In this document: piece after piece, positions 28,816 through 37,946 of the stretch | How the letters are laid out: each line of letters opens with the position of its first letter | Numbering within the stretch: position 1 is the stretch's first letter | The notes under the pieces: model-generated | The model's input: only the letters and a program-made list of their open reading frames with translations | Told to the model about the DNA's origin: nothing | Databases searched by the model: none | Assembly: GCA_045808425.1 (NCBI GenBank) | Contig: JBJMFM010000351.1 | Span: forward strand, 22,212-86,211 | DNA: 64,000 nucleotides | From: JAFAQB01 sp045808425 | Lineage (GTDB): Archaea > Thermoproteota > Nitrososphaeria > Nitrososphaerales > Nitrososphaeraceae | Direction: 5' to 3' | Position numbers and translations under genes: made by a program

Positions 28816-29160
28816 ATGAATAGTAAGTCTATACAGGAAATTGATTTTGAAAAACGAAACGGTCTGCTACCTGTAATAGTTCAAGACCGCAAAACAAGAG
28901 ACATTCTCATGTTAGCATATGTCAACAAGGAAGCGCTCAATCATACCATTAAAACCGGAAATGCTCATTTTTGGAGCACTTCCCGTAATAAATTATGGAT
29001 GAAAGGAGAAGACTCGGGGAATGTACACTTTGTCAAAGAGATATTAATTGACTGTGACTGTGATGCTGTAATATATATAGTAGATACATATGCAAACTCA
29101 TGTCACACAGGTTTCAGATCATGTTTTCACAATATACTGGAAAAAGAAAATAAAAATTGA
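28816..29160 (+). CDS. hisI: phosphoribosyl-AMP cyclohydrolase HisI
   Basis: 114 aa, the third step of histidine synthesis (PR-AMP to ProFAR). Motifs are VQDRKTRDILMLAYVNKEAL, NAHFWSTSRNKLWMKGEDSG, the metal-binding DCDCDAV and C-terminal SCHTGFRSCF. It is a stand-alone HisI without fused HisE. No other his gene is in the window, so the pathway is dispersed. The frame is complete with a normal length. Confidence 0.95.
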   Translation: MNSKSIQEIDFEKRNGLLPVIVQDRKTRDILMLAYVNKEALNHTIKTGNAHFWSTSRNKLWMKGEDSGNVHFVKEILIDCDCDAVIYIVDTYANSCHTGFRSCFHNILEKENKN

Positions 29161-29324
29161 GATAATTTGTCAAGATACTGATAAAGTTTTCTATTTGACA
29201 GGAAATAATTTAGAGTACATGTTAAGCATTTATCACACAATTTAACAATAAAGTTTAGTAATACTAAAATTGTGCTTAGCGAACCTTATTTATAATGGAC
29301 ATAGGATAGGTGATAGTTACAATA

Positions 29325-30551
29325 ATGGGTAATATACAATCACTCAAGTGTAGGGAATGCAGTGCTGAATATGAACCTCAATTTGTATATGTATGTGAGG
29401 AGTGTTTTGGTCCTCTTGACGTCATTTATAACCTTCCTTCTAATATAAAAAAGAATACTTTTACATCTAGGCAAGAGAAAACCTATTGGAGGTATTTTGA
29501 ACTTCTTCCAGTTACTCATAAGAGTAATATCGTAAATCTGAATGCAGGTTTTACTCCTTTACAATATGCTGATAGACTTGGTAAAGAAATAGGAGGACTG
29601 AAAAACCTATTTATTAAGAATGATTCTGTAAATCCCACATTTTCATTTAAGGACAGGCCTGCGGGAGTAGCTGTTTCAAAAGCTAGAGAAATGGGATTAA
29701 AAGCTGTAGGGTGTGCATCTACAGGCAATCTTGCTTCTGCAACAGCAGCTCATGCTGGAAAAGCAAAACTACCGTGCTATATTTTCGCTCCATCTGATAT
29801 AGAACACGTGAAGATTGCTCAGGCGTTATCATATGGTGCTGAATTTGTTGCGGTAGAGGGGACCTACGATGATGCCAATAGAGTTGCCTCAATAATTGGC
29901 GACTCCAAAGGTATTGGTGTTGTGAATATCAATATGCGACCTTATTATGTAGAAGGTTCAAAGACACTTGCTTATGAAGTAGCTGAGCAAATGAATTGGC
30001 AAGTTCCTGACAATCTGATAATCCCAGTTGGAAGCGGAGCAATGTTAAATGCAATTTGCAAAGGATTTGAAGAATTGCATAAACTTGGATTTATCGATAG
30101 CGTAAGAAATCTGAGGATCACTGCAGCACAACCTCACGGATGCTCCCCAGTAGTAGATGCTTTCAAGAGAAAAAGTGATAATGTTATTCCAGTTGAAAGA
30201 CCTGAAACAATTGCGAAAAGCCTTGCAATAGGTGATCCAGGAGATGGATCATATGTATTGAAAAAATTGAAGCAATATAATGGAATTGCAGAAGAGGCTA
30301 CGGATGAAGAAATTGTCGATGGAATATTAACACTTGCCAAGACGGAAGGTATATTTACGGAACCTGCTGGTGGAGTCTCAGTAGCTGTTCTTCGGAAGTT
30401 AATCGAAGACGGCAAAATTGATAATGATGAGACAACAGTTTGTTATATTACGGGTAATGGGCTGAAGGCTACAGAAGCAATTATAGACATGCTTCCTAAA
30501 CTTAATGTTGTAAAACCAGATGCACAGGTAGTTTCAGCCATGATTAGATAG
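29325..30551 (+). CDS. thrC: threonine synthase
   Basis: About 408 aa from ATG 29325 (GTG at 29310 is possible). A PLP enzyme converting O-phosphohomoserine to threonine. An N-terminal zinc-ribbon-like pair (CREC...CEEC) precedes the fold-type II core. The PLP Lys sits in NPTFSFKDRPAGVAVS, the phosphate-binding loop is ASTGNLASATAAHAG, and the later glycine-rich loop is IPVGSGAMLNAI. The C-terminal GILTLAKTEGIFTEPAGGVS is also typical. It is followed 48 nt later by the MoaD-E1 fusion. Confidence 0.95.
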   Translation: MGNIQSLKCRECSAEYEPQFVYVCEECFGPLDVIYNLPSNIKKNTFTSRQEKTYWRYFELLPVTHKSNIVNLNAGFTPLQYADRLGKEIGGLKNLFIKNDSVNPTFSFKDRPAGVAVSKAREMGLKAVGCASTGNLASATAAHAGKAKLPCYIFAPSDIEHVKIAQALSYGAEFVAVEGTYDDANRVASIIGDSKGIGVVNINMRPYYVEGSKTLAYEVAEQMNWQVPDNLIIPVGSGAMLNAICKGFEELHKLGFIDSVRNLRITAAQPHGCSPVVDAFKRKSDNVIPVERPETIAKSLAIGDPGDGSYVLKKLKQYNGIAEEATDEEIVDGILTLAKTEGIFTEPAGGVSVAVLRKLIEDGKIDNDETTVCYITGNGLKATEAIIDMLPKLNVVKPDAQVVSAMIR

Positions 30552-30564
30552 GTATAGGTGTGTG

Positions 30565-30574
30565 TATATAATAG
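30565..30574 (+). promoter_or_regulatory. TATA-like box before the UbL-E1 gene
   Basis: tatataatag lies about 28 nt before the ATG at 30600, consistent with a near-leaderless start separate from thrC. A GGAGG at 30579-30583 is 16 nt from the ATG, too far for a usual ribosome site. Confidence 0.45.
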
Positions 30575-30599
30575 ATATGGAGGATAAATAAAAATAAAA

Positions 30600-31949
30600 A
30601 TGGCCAAAGTTGAATTCACAATTCCATCAGTATTAAACAAAGGTGCAGGAGAAAAAAAGGTCTCCTTGGAAGCCAAAAACTTAGATGATGCATTTACAAA
30701 ACTTTCTGAACAGATGGGAGATGATTTTAAGAGGAGAGTATTTGATCTCAATGGCAAACCGCGTGCTCTCATCAACATTTACATCAACGGTAAAAATATG
30801 CGCTTTAAGAATGAAGGGATGTCAACATCGCTTACAGAAGGTGATTCTGTATATATATTGCCAGCCGTTGCAGGTGGAGCGGATCTAACAGCTGACGATT
30901 TCCAACGTTATTCTAGGCAGATAATGCTTGAAGAAATAGGATTTACGGGAATGGAAAAACTTCGTAATGCTAAGGTCTGCGTAGTCGGTGTAGGTGGAAT
31001 TGGGAATCCCATTGTGACGCAACTAACCGCAATGGGCATCGCTAAACTAAAAATAGTAGATAGAGATGTTGTGGAGATCTCAAATTTACACAGACAGCAT
31101 CTTTATTCGGAGAAAGATATTGGTAAGGTAAAGGTCGAAGTGGCAGCAGAACGTCTAAGAGCATTAAATCCAGCAGTTGAGATAGAACCTGCTCCCCTTT
31201 CTGTGACCAAATATACAGCTGAAAACATTATCGCAGGATTCGATATTGTTATTGATGCACTGGATAGCATCGATGCTAGATATGCTCTAAATGATGCCTG
31301 TATTAAATTCAATATCCCTTTCATATACGGAGGAGCACTAGGAATGATGGGTTCGATATGCACTATACTGCCCAATAAATCTGCATGTTTACGTTGTGTA
31401 TTTCCTGCATTGTCTGAGGATGATATGCCAACTTGCAGCACAGAAGGGGTACATCCTTCGCTATTGTATCTAGTAGGTGGTATTCAAGTATCAGAAGCAG
31501 TCAAGATTATCATGGGCCGTCAACCAACACTTGAAAATAAGCTGCTCTACATAGACTTAAATGAACTTTCATTTGACAAGATACAGGTCTTTAGACAAAA
31601 AGAATGTCCTTCATGTGGAACACAGAAGGAGAGAAATGAAGAAAAGATTATAGTACAGCAGCTAATTATAGAAGAGCTTTGTGGAAGAGACAACGGTAAG
31701 AGAACATATACCGTTACTCCATCAGAGCTGTTGCCCTCACCAATTAGCCTAGTAGGAATAGCAAAGAATGCAGAATTATCGGGATACCATGTTAAAACTA
31801 AAGGTGATCTGGGAATAACTGCAATAAGTAACAAATCGGGGAAGCTATCTGTTAGTTTTCTGTCAAGCGGTGCTGCTACAATAGTCGGTGCAAAGGACGA
31901 AGAAGATGCGGTATCTATATACAGAGACTTTACTAAGGGCATACAGTAA
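30600..31949 (+). CDS. ubiquitin-like (MoaD/SAMP-type) - E1 (MoeB/ThiF-type) fusion protein
   Basis: 449 aa. Residues 1-93 form a beta-grasp domain like MoaD/SAMP (KVEFTIPSVL ... INIYINGKN ... EGDSVYILPAVAGG), ending exactly in Gly92-Gly93 like a mature carrier. After ADLTADD the E1 domain starts (FQRYSRQIMLEEIG): nucleotide loop GVGGIG (130-135), Asp154, the NLHRQ arginine, zinc pairs CLRC (263-266) and CPSC (336-339), and a candidate thioester Cys279 in MPTCSTEGV. A C-terminal segment of about 95 residues (from ELCGRDNGKRTY) is not a rhodanese. The E1 should adenylate a carrier Gly-Gly for molybdopterin, tRNA thiolation or protein conjugation. Fusing the carrier's Gly-Gly in front of the E1 blocks it unless cleaved, or makes it a non-substrate domain. 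Domain calls are firm; function is inferred. Confidence 0.88.
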   Translation: MAKVEFTIPSVLNKGAGEKKVSLEAKNLDDAFTKLSEQMGDDFKRRVFDLNGKPRALINIYINGKNMRFKNEGMSTSLTEGDSVYILPAVAGGADLTADDFQRYSRQIMLEEIGFTGMEKLRNAKVCVVGVGGIGNPIVTQLTAMGIAKLKIVDRDVVEISNLHRQHLYSEKDIGKVKVEVAAERLRALNPAVEIEPAPLSVTKYTAENIIAGFDIVIDALDSIDARYALNDACIKFNIPFIYGGALGMMGSICTILPNKSACLRCVFPALSEDDMPTCSTEGVHPSLLYLVGGIQVSEAVKIIMGRQPTLENKLLYIDLNELSFDKIQVFRQKECPSCGTQKERNEEKIIVQQLIIEELCGRDNGKRTYTVTPSELLPSPISLVGIAKNAELSGYHVKTKGDLGITAISNKSGKLSVSFLSSGAATIVGAKDEEDAVSIYRDFTKGIQ

Positions 31950-32222
31950 GACAACAAAAGCGATGGCAGAAGAAACTACTGCTAAACTATATTTAAAGCT
32001 AAAATGCAATCTTCATACGATCAAAATATTGCTCCCTCTCGAGACAGCTTAAATAAACATAGAGCCCTAGTCCACTAGCCTACATGTCAACAACAATACC
32101 GCCCTAGGACTAATGAATAATCTTGAAAAAGCCAGCACATCACAAATAAAGCGTGTTCCAGACAAAAAGGTTTCTTCTTCGAGGTAAATAAATAAATCCT
32201 TCATCCTAAGCTATGAATCGCA

Positions 32223-32876
32223 TTATTGCGATGTCCCACCCATTGATGATCTCCTGGAGCTACTAAACGATCCAATTGGAACATCTGGAAGGTTCTCATT
32301 TGTTCTCTGTTCAGCAACTGCGTTCGCCTCAGATAAAATCCTGTCTATGTCTTCACCACGAGCACTAAATTGAAATGATTCGCTGCCTACACTTCCCATG
32401 TTAGTTATAACTTCATTGAAAACTCCATTTATTTCACCTAATTCTGTATCCACATCAGGCATTGCTCCAGCCAACCCCGATTTTACTCTTGTCAATGCTC
32501 CGATTGCTGGGCCGATCGACTCTACCGCATCTCCCATGCTTATTGTGGATTCCAATCTAAGATTTACCTGTTCTACTGTCATCTTTATCTGTGAGATCAT
32601 CTTCGCAGTTTTTTTAGTCTGTGCTAACTCATTTGATAACATTTTACCCTTTTGTACATCATGTTTTTGCAAGCTTGAGACAACCTGATTGAAGAGTGCA
32701 TTCTCTTTATCTCTTAAATTATGTAACACTGTATCTAATTTCTGACTTTGTGCCTGAATTCTATTCCTTGCAAATTCGACTCGTGGTTTAAGGGGTTGTG
32801 GTGTTTTCACCCTTTCTTTTATCTTCTCGGAAGTAGCTGGTCTCTTCTGTTTAACCCAACTGCGGTCAAAGTTCAT
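32223..32876 (-). CDS. cdvB: cell-division protein CdvB (ESCRT-III-like)
   Basis: 217 aa. The Snf7-like helical core starts after a basic N-terminus: helix 1 (VEFARNRIQAQSQKLDTVLH), helix 2 (ENALFNQVVSSLQKHDVQK), helices 3-4 (QIKMTVEQVNLRLESTISMG, GPAIGALTRVKSGL) and an acidic alpha5 region (LGEINGVFNEVITNM). The Ser/Gly-rich tail (FSSSRRSSMGG) has no obvious winged helix. It polymerises at the division site in thaumarchaea, with CdvC (Vps4-like) and CdvA encoded elsewhere. This gene points to Cdv-based division in the host. Confidence 0.88.
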   Translation of the reverse strand: MNFDRSWVKQKRPATSEKIKERVKTPQPLKPRVEFARNRIQAQSQKLDTVLHNLRDKENALFNQVVSSLQKHDVQKGKMLSNELAQTKKTAKMISQIKMTVEQVNLRLESTISMGDAVESIGPAIGALTRVKSGLAGAMPDVDTELGEINGVFNEVITNMGSVGSESFQFSARGEDIDRILSEANAVAEQRTNENLPDVPIGSFSSSRRSSMGGTSQ

Positions 32877-33364
32877 GATTAGAAGATAAGATGGTTAAAT
32901 GGACATTAAAGTGCAATGTTATAATTGCATAACTAAATAGTAATAATTTCTAAACATCTTGTATAATTTCATCAAAATATTATGATGAAACCATCTGTTC
33001 AAATATTACACAAGTATTACATCCCATATAAAAATGATTAGCATTTTCATCTTTTTATTTTCATCTTTCCAATTATTCTTTTCATCTAAGTTGACATGAC
33101 AGGAATAACGATCAAGTTACCACTATTGAATAACGGCATTATATGGTAGCATGAGCAGAATCATGAAACTCATACTTACATTAACGAAATGAAGCATTTT
33201 CCAAATTTTAGATCGTTTTGTCAGATAAGGATGAAAAATATCCAAGCAAGAAACAATTCGAACCAATTATTATCAGTACGTTTTATTTCACAATCTTCAT
33301 TACGAGATATGAAAATAAATAAGGAGCGAAACGCATACACAAACATTATAGGTATATGGAGAAT
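32877..33364. other. intergenic region
   Basis: Spacer of about 490 nt, AT-rich with T/C tracts around 33040-33080. A + strand frame at 33189-33458 runs antisense into the pseudogene and has no coding signature. No other feature is seen. Confidence 0.4.
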
Positions 33365-33861
33365 TTACACAAGCTTAAATGAAAAGACTTTAAATTTTCT
33401 ATCGCAATCATTTTTTACTCTGCATACGCTTCTACTGGACAGTATAACCAGTTTTTGATTTTCAATTGTTCGGATCTGTATGTCAATGGACAATATATCA
33501 TGTTCCTTGTTAGCAGGTTTTTCTTCTCGCCAATTGAATATTTTACTTGCAGTATATCATTTGGATGAACTCCAGCCAAAGACCTGGTCTGTCTGTTTTT
33601 CCAATCTGGGTGCCCATCCATACCATGGAGCAACATAGCATTCTCAGAAAATTCTTTTAACGTTGTCATTTCACCCTCTGTACGTGATAATATCGCAAGA
33701 CCTGACAGAAAGATTCCACTTGCTCCTTCTTTAATAGCCAATGCCGTGTTTTCAAACAAGATGTCACTTGTCTTTGCAAATAATATGTATTTCGAAATTC
33801 ATCTTCATTTAACAAAATTGGTGACAAGTGATCGTCCTATCTCAAATTCTTCAAATTTCAA
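33365..33861 (-). pseudogene. hot-dog fold (MaoC-like dehydratase) gene with several frameshifts
   Basis: One continuous hot-dog protein can be read only by switching frames. From TTG 33861: KFEEFEIGRSLVTNFVK then stop; the next frame gives LNEDEFRNTYYL; a third frame (longest open part, 33415-33759) gives FAKTSDILFENTALAIKEGA ... HPNDILQVKYSIGEKKN; a fourth switch gives PANKEHDILSIDIQIRTIEN ... SSRSVCRVK to a stop at 33365. The pieces join in MaoC order (FEEFEIG opening, GMDGHPDW, HPNDILQVKY, final beta strands). At least three indels are needed within 500 nt, so this is a decayed gene. It is the last member of the UPF0200-UPF0201 unit. Family identity is moderate; the frameshift pattern is clear. 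Confidence 0.65.
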
Positions 33862-33878
33862 GAGCAGATCAACTCTTG

Positions 33879-34286
33879 TTATTCCAATGGAGCTAGCCAG
33901 TCAATAAGATTGTCTAATTCATCGCAAACTATGGTAACCCTTATCGGACCTAACGGCGACTCGCTTTCATCCTCGATTACTACTACTATCCCTGCAACGG
34001 CTGCTTGCTTGTTCAATAGAAATCGTGTAGTATTAGAAATTCGATTATCTGTAAGCATCCTTCTCAAAACGCCCATGGCAGCTCTGGCTCTGCTTTGGTC
34101 ATAAATAGTTGTCAAATATCCAGCCCCAGTGCACCTCGCTACGATTAAGCTTCCATACTTGAGTTCTGCTGAGCATCCATTAAATATATTAGAAATAGCG
34201 GAAATTACCTTTTGTGAGTGTTCTGAAGGATTAACTGCAGCCTCGATTTTCAATTCAACTTGGACTGTTACAGGAGACTTTCTCAT
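33879..34286 (-). CDS. UPF0201 family protein
   Basis: 135 aa archaeal-specific protein (COG1931/UPF0201). The N-terminal VTVQVELKIEAAVNPSEHSQ and the central region RARAAMGVLRRMLTDNRISN with TTRFLLNKQAAVAG, plus the SESPLGPIRV segment, fit the family. It is thought to bind RNA through an L5-like fold, not proven. It lies 38 nt after the UPF0200 gene, a conserved archaeal neighbour. Confidence 0.8.
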   Translation of the reverse strand: MRKSPVTVQVELKIEAAVNPSEHSQKVISAISNIFNGCSAELKYGSLIVARCTGAGYLTTIYDQSRARAAMGVLRRMLTDNRISNTTRFLLNKQAAVAGIVVVIEDESESPLGPIRVTIVCDELDNLIDWLAPLE

Positions 34287-34324
34287 GAGCTGTATCTTGA
34301 CCTATATTTATAATTCCATACTTA

Positions 34325-34924
34325 TTATTTAGCGTAACTTGAATTAAGCCATTCTTTTATTATAGTAAATGCTTTTTCTTTTAACTGGTCAATAGTTAAA
34401 TCATTATTCGACAATGTTTCATCGGCTAAAGCAATTGCCTCGCTGATGCCTACGGTTAATTCACGTTTGTCACGGGTCACAAAATCTTCGATCACAGAGG
34501 GATCATCGGACCTTGCTCTTTCTTTTAAATGCGTGAATCTCCTGTTTGTTGATGCGTGAATCGCAAGTAACTTGACGCATCCTACTCTCTTCAATATATC
34601 GACTTCAGCAATTCCGCGTATACCGTCAACGACTATGCCGTGTCTGCCCGAGCTAGCTATGCCTTCTCTCTTAATTTTTCTCAAAATTAAATGGGCTATC
34701 GCTCCCGGGCCGAGATCCTTGCGTAATTTTAACATCAAATCTCCTAAATTAGTGTCAGTTGGATCCAAATTTTGCTGTCGGGCCTCTTCTCTTATCATAT
34801 CACCCATTGCTATTACTGAAAATCCTTTTTCCTTTAATGAATGTGCAACAGTAGACTTACCAGCGCCTGGCATCCCAGTTAGACAGACAATAAGTCTACG
34901 TCGATTTTTAACATCTGATTTCAT
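34325..34924 (-). CDS. UPF0200 family P-loop nucleotide kinase
   Basis: 199 aa, related to adenylate and dephospho-CoA kinases. The P-loop CLTGMPGAGKSTVAHSLKEK is followed by GFSVIAMGDMIREEA (NMP-binding region), DGIRGIAEVDILKRVG (Walker B-like) and a lid arginine cluster (RFTHLKERARSDDP). The archaeal UPF0200 group has no firmly known substrate; a dephospho-CoA kinase-like role has been suggested from similarity. It is the first gene of a three-gene minus-strand unit with UPF0201 and the MaoC-like pseudogene. Confidence 0.85.
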   Translation of the reverse strand: MKSDVKNRRRLIVCLTGMPGAGKSTVAHSLKEKGFSVIAMGDMIREEARQQNLDPTDTNLGDLMLKLRKDLGPGAIAHLILRKIKREGIASSGRHGIVVDGIRGIAEVDILKRVGCVKLLAIHASTNRRFTHLKERARSDDPSVIEDFVTRDKRELTVGISEAIALADETLSNNDLTIDQLKEKAFTIIKEWLNSSYAK

Positions 34925-35156
34925 GGCTCCTCTATTTTTTTATTGTTTTTTATCATGTATTCGGTGCTCCAATTTAGACTAGGTTATTTATAATTGCTAG
35001 CTGGAATACTGATGGCAATAATGTTAGTCGGAGCTGGTAATATAAAGGAAACAGGGAATATTTTTTCTACTGGTCATATATTTCATTCTTGAAATTCAAA
35101 AATTCAAAAATAATATAAGTACTTCTTTTTAAGTGATCTGAAAAGACTTGAAAGGA

Positions 35157-35708
35157 ATGCGGACATTTATAGCAGTCGATATATCTAGCAAAAACTCAAT
35201 CAAGAAATTACAGCAAGAACTATCCGACGTCGCCAGGTGGAGGGATTACGAAGTAAGACCAGTTGAGGAGGAGAATCTTCATTTTACTGTTATTTTCCTC
35301 AATGAAGTCGATCAGGTTACTATTGAAAAAATCAAAAATAAGTTATCTGAATTAAATTTTGAACCAATAAAAATAACTTATAGTAGTATTGGAGCATTTC
35401 CGAGCCCAAATCTTGCTAATGTAATTTGGGTTGGTGTTGATGAGGAAGGGAAAAGAAAACTCGTCAGCTTAGCTGAATCGGTAATATCTAAAATGAAAGA
35501 TATTGGTTTTAGACCAGATAAACCCTTTACACCTCATATGACAATATTTCGTATCAAAAGAGGAAAGCTCAGACTAGATCATATATTGTCAACATATGAT
35601 AAGAAGACTTTTGGAGATGACGTTATTGAAAAATTGTGTCTCAAAGCTAGCACTCTAACTCGTTACGGCCCAATCTATTCTGACATATTCGCGGTGCGTG
35701 CCAAATGA
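35157..35708 (+). CDS. thpR: RNA 2',3'-cyclic phosphodiesterase (ThpR/LigT)
   Basis: About 183 aa from ATG 35157 (TTG 35148 also in frame). A 2H phosphoesterase with both catalytic HxT motifs: HFTVIFL near residue 40 and HMTIFRI near residue 125. It opens 2',3'-cyclic phosphates on RNA ends, as formed after tRNA splicing cuts, and can have 2'-5' ligase activity. It overlaps the CCA-adding enzyme gene by 4 nt, so the two are translationally coupled. This fits a tRNA-end processing operon in a genome whose tRNAs carry introns. Confidence 0.92.
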   Translation: MRTFIAVDISSKNSIKKLQQELSDVARWRDYEVRPVEEENLHFTVIFLNEVDQVTIEKIKNKLSELNFEPIKITYSSIGAFPSPNLANVIWVGVDEEGKRKLVSLAESVISKMKDIGFRPDKPFTPHMTIFRIKRGKLRLDHILSTYDKKTFGDDVIEKLCLKASTLTRYGPIYSDIFAVRAK

Positions 35709-37090
35709 GTGACATTTTGAGTAAAACACTTTCTAAGGTAATACAGTGGTGTGAACCGTCATCTTCTGAAATTAAAAAAGTAAATTCAATAGCAGAGAAC
35801 ACAAAGGCACTCATAAGCAGATATAATTCTCCAAAAATAGAGGGAATAGTTTTTGGTGGATCATTTGCAAAAGGAACCTGGTTAAAAGACGACGCAGACA
35901 TAGATATTTTTGTGAAAATAGCAGCTTCTACAAGCTACCAAGAATTTGAACAGCTCGGTAAACAAATAGGCTTCGAATCATTAAGAAAATACAAACCCAG
36001 TATTCGTTATTCTAGCCATCCTTACGTTGAAGCATTCGTTAGAAGAATTCGAGTCAATGTTGTACCATGTTACAATGTAGAAAAAGGCAAGTGGAAAAGC
36101 GCAGCCGATCGATCTCCGTTTCATACACAATATATTAAGGATAACTTAGATGAAGACAAAAAAAAACAAGTTAGACTGTTGAAGAAATTTCTCAAAGGTA
36201 TCGGAGTATATGGAGCTGAAATTGCCACGAGCGGTTTTAGTGGCTATGTTACTGAAGTTTTGATTTTAAAGTTTGGTTCGTTCAAGTCGGTTTTAGAGAC
36301 AATTTCTAACATGAAAGGAGTATGGGGACAAGAAAAGAAGGAGGTAATTTCTATAGAGAAGGTAGATCAGGATATTATAAGGACTTTTAATAGTCACTTG
36401 ATTATAGTTGATCCTATTGATGCTAGAAGAAATTTAGGTGCAGCAATTTCTGCAGAAAGTATCGGTAGGTTTGTACTAGGTGCAAGGGCATTCTTGGAAA
36501 GACCATCGCTTTATTTTTTTATGAAATCGAAAACAAATAGGAAAGAAGTAAAGTATTTGTATAAGCGACTTTATCCGAATTTACTTGTAATCGAATTCAG
36601 TTATTCTAAGCGTAGCCCTGATATAATTTGGGGTCAGCTAAAGAAAAGCCTTAACGCACTTTCAAAACAACTAAAGATTGCTGATTTTAAAGTAATACGA
36701 ACTGCATGTAGTACAGATGAAAAAAATCTAGCCGCATTCGTATTTCTGTTAGAATCGCTGGAACTATGGCCATATCGTGAAAGGATCGGTCCAGAAGTTT
36801 TTAGGAGAAATGCCACTACGAGCTTTATTTCAAAGAACAGAAAGGAAGCTGTTTTTATGTGGATAGATGACGAAATGAAGATCCGAATATTGGTAAAAAG
36901 AAAGGAAACGTTCGCTAAAAATTATCTCAATTTAATGCTATCTGAAGAGATAGAAAGCTCAGGAGTTACCTTAGGTTTAAAGAGCGATATTCGACAATCA
37001 GTTCAAATTTATACAGGAGCGCAACGAAGGATAAAGGGAATAGCCAAGGATGCAGTCGATAAGATTTTCGCAAAGGACCTCATTGTATAA
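35705..37090 (+). CDS. cca: archaeal CCA-adding enzyme (class I tRNA nucleotidyltransferase)
   Basis: 461 aa. It adds or repairs the 3' CCA end of tRNAs; neither tRNA gene here encodes CCA, so the enzyme is needed. The class I polymerase-beta catalytic motif is GGSFAKGTWLKDDADIDIFV with the two metal-binding Asp residues in DIDIF. The archaeal-specific region VVPCYNVEKGKWKSAADRSP and the GFSGYVTEVLILKFGSF helix follow, then the body/tail domains. The length is typical. Confidence 0.96.
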   Translation: MSDILSKTLSKVIQWCEPSSSEIKKVNSIAENTKALISRYNSPKIEGIVFGGSFAKGTWLKDDADIDIFVKIAASTSYQEFEQLGKQIGFESLRKYKPSIRYSSHPYVEAFVRRIRVNVVPCYNVEKGKWKSAADRSPFHTQYIKDNLDEDKKKQVRLLKKFLKGIGVYGAEIATSGFSGYVTEVLILKFGSFKSVLETISNMKGVWGQEKKEVISIEKVDQDIIRTFNSHLIIVDPIDARRNLGAAISAESIGRFVLGARAFLERPSLYFFMKSKTNRKEVKYLYKRLYPNLLVIEFSYSKRSPDIIWGQLKKSLNALSKQLKIADFKVIRTACSTDEKNLAAFVFLLESLELWPYRERIGPEVFRRNATTSFISKNRKEAVFMWIDDEMKIRILVKRKETFAKNYLNLMLSEEIESSGVTLGLKSDIRQSVQIYTGAQRRIKGIAKDAVDKIFAKDLIV

Positions 37091-37832
37091 TAATGAAATT
37101 GACATATGTTCCCCTGAGCTTGCAAATATTGTTGCATACCCTGATTTTTCGCCTGGAGAATACTCTAGTCGTTTAAACGAAATTTCTTCATTTGGTATAA
37201 CACATTTTTTACCAACAGGAAGAACTAGAATCGGTAAAATTACTATCGCGGGCAAGGGATGCGTGAGTATTGTTCTTAAAGTGAGAGCCAAGAATAAAAT
37301 TTGTGCTCTTAAAATAAGAAGAACTGATGCAAATAGACATACAATGAAAAGAGAGGCTTATTTACATGAAATCGCAAATTCTGCTGGAGTGGGTCCCGTT
37401 TTGTTACGGTCATCGAAAAATCTTATTACAATGGAGTTCATCGATGGTTTAAGTATCGTAGATTGGATAAATAAGCAGGATATAGGCGCAGATCAAGCCC
37501 GTAATCTTGTCATATCAGTTCTAGAGCAGTGCTATCGCCTAGATACTGCGCGAATAGATCACGGACAGTTAAGCTGTCTCAATCATCATATAATTGTCTC
37601 AAAATCAAACAATGCTAGTAATATTATTGACTTTGAGAGCTCAAGTACTCAAAGAAAGCCATCCAATGTAACTGCAGCTGCTCAATCATTATTTGTGAGC
37701 GGACCAATTTCCAGTCGAATAAATCAGCTGGTAAAACTTTTCCATAGGGAAAAGGTTATACAACTGTTAAAGACCTACAAATGGAATCCTACTAGAGCCA
37801 ACTTTGATAATATAGTCGGTATGTTTTGTTAG
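37050..37832 (+). CDS. RIO/ABC1-like serine/threonine kinase-fold protein
   Basis: Up to 260 aa. The first in-frame ATG at 37050 overlaps the CCA gene by 41 nt; the real start may be later. Kinase-like features are the ATP-binding Lys in KICALKIRR, a Glu in the next helix (MKREAYLHEIA), HGQLSCLNHHIIV in place of the catalytic HGD loop, and IIDFESSSTQRKP in place of DFG. The catalytic Asp of HxD is replaced by Gln, so activity is uncertain. Similar short kinase-like proteins occur in crenarchaea and thaumarchaea. Coupling to thpR-cca suggests a role in RNA processing. Confidence 0.68.
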   Translation: MQSIRFSQRTSLYNNEIDICSPELANIVAYPDFSPGEYSSRLNEISSFGITHFLPTGRTRIGKITIAGKGCVSIVLKVRAKNKICALKIRRTDANRHTMKREAYLHEIANSAGVGPVLLRSSKNLITMEFIDGLSIVDWINKQDIGADQARNLVISVLEQCYRLDTARIDHGQLSCLNHHIIVSKSNNASNIIDFESSSTQRKPSNVTAAAQSLFVSGPISSRINQLVKLFHREKVIQLLKTYKWNPTRANFDNIVGMFC

Positions 37833-37946
37833 TTGATCTAAAAAGAAGTTTTAATATCTGGGATGGGACTGAATCAATATTTCAATAACACAATTATTAT
37901 CATAAGTCAACCAAAAGGATTGCAGAAAGGTGGCTCCCAAATGAGC

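Noticed and set aside
33189..33458. 89-codon open frame on the + strand
   Set aside because: Partly antisense to the MaoC-like pseudogene and without coding signature.
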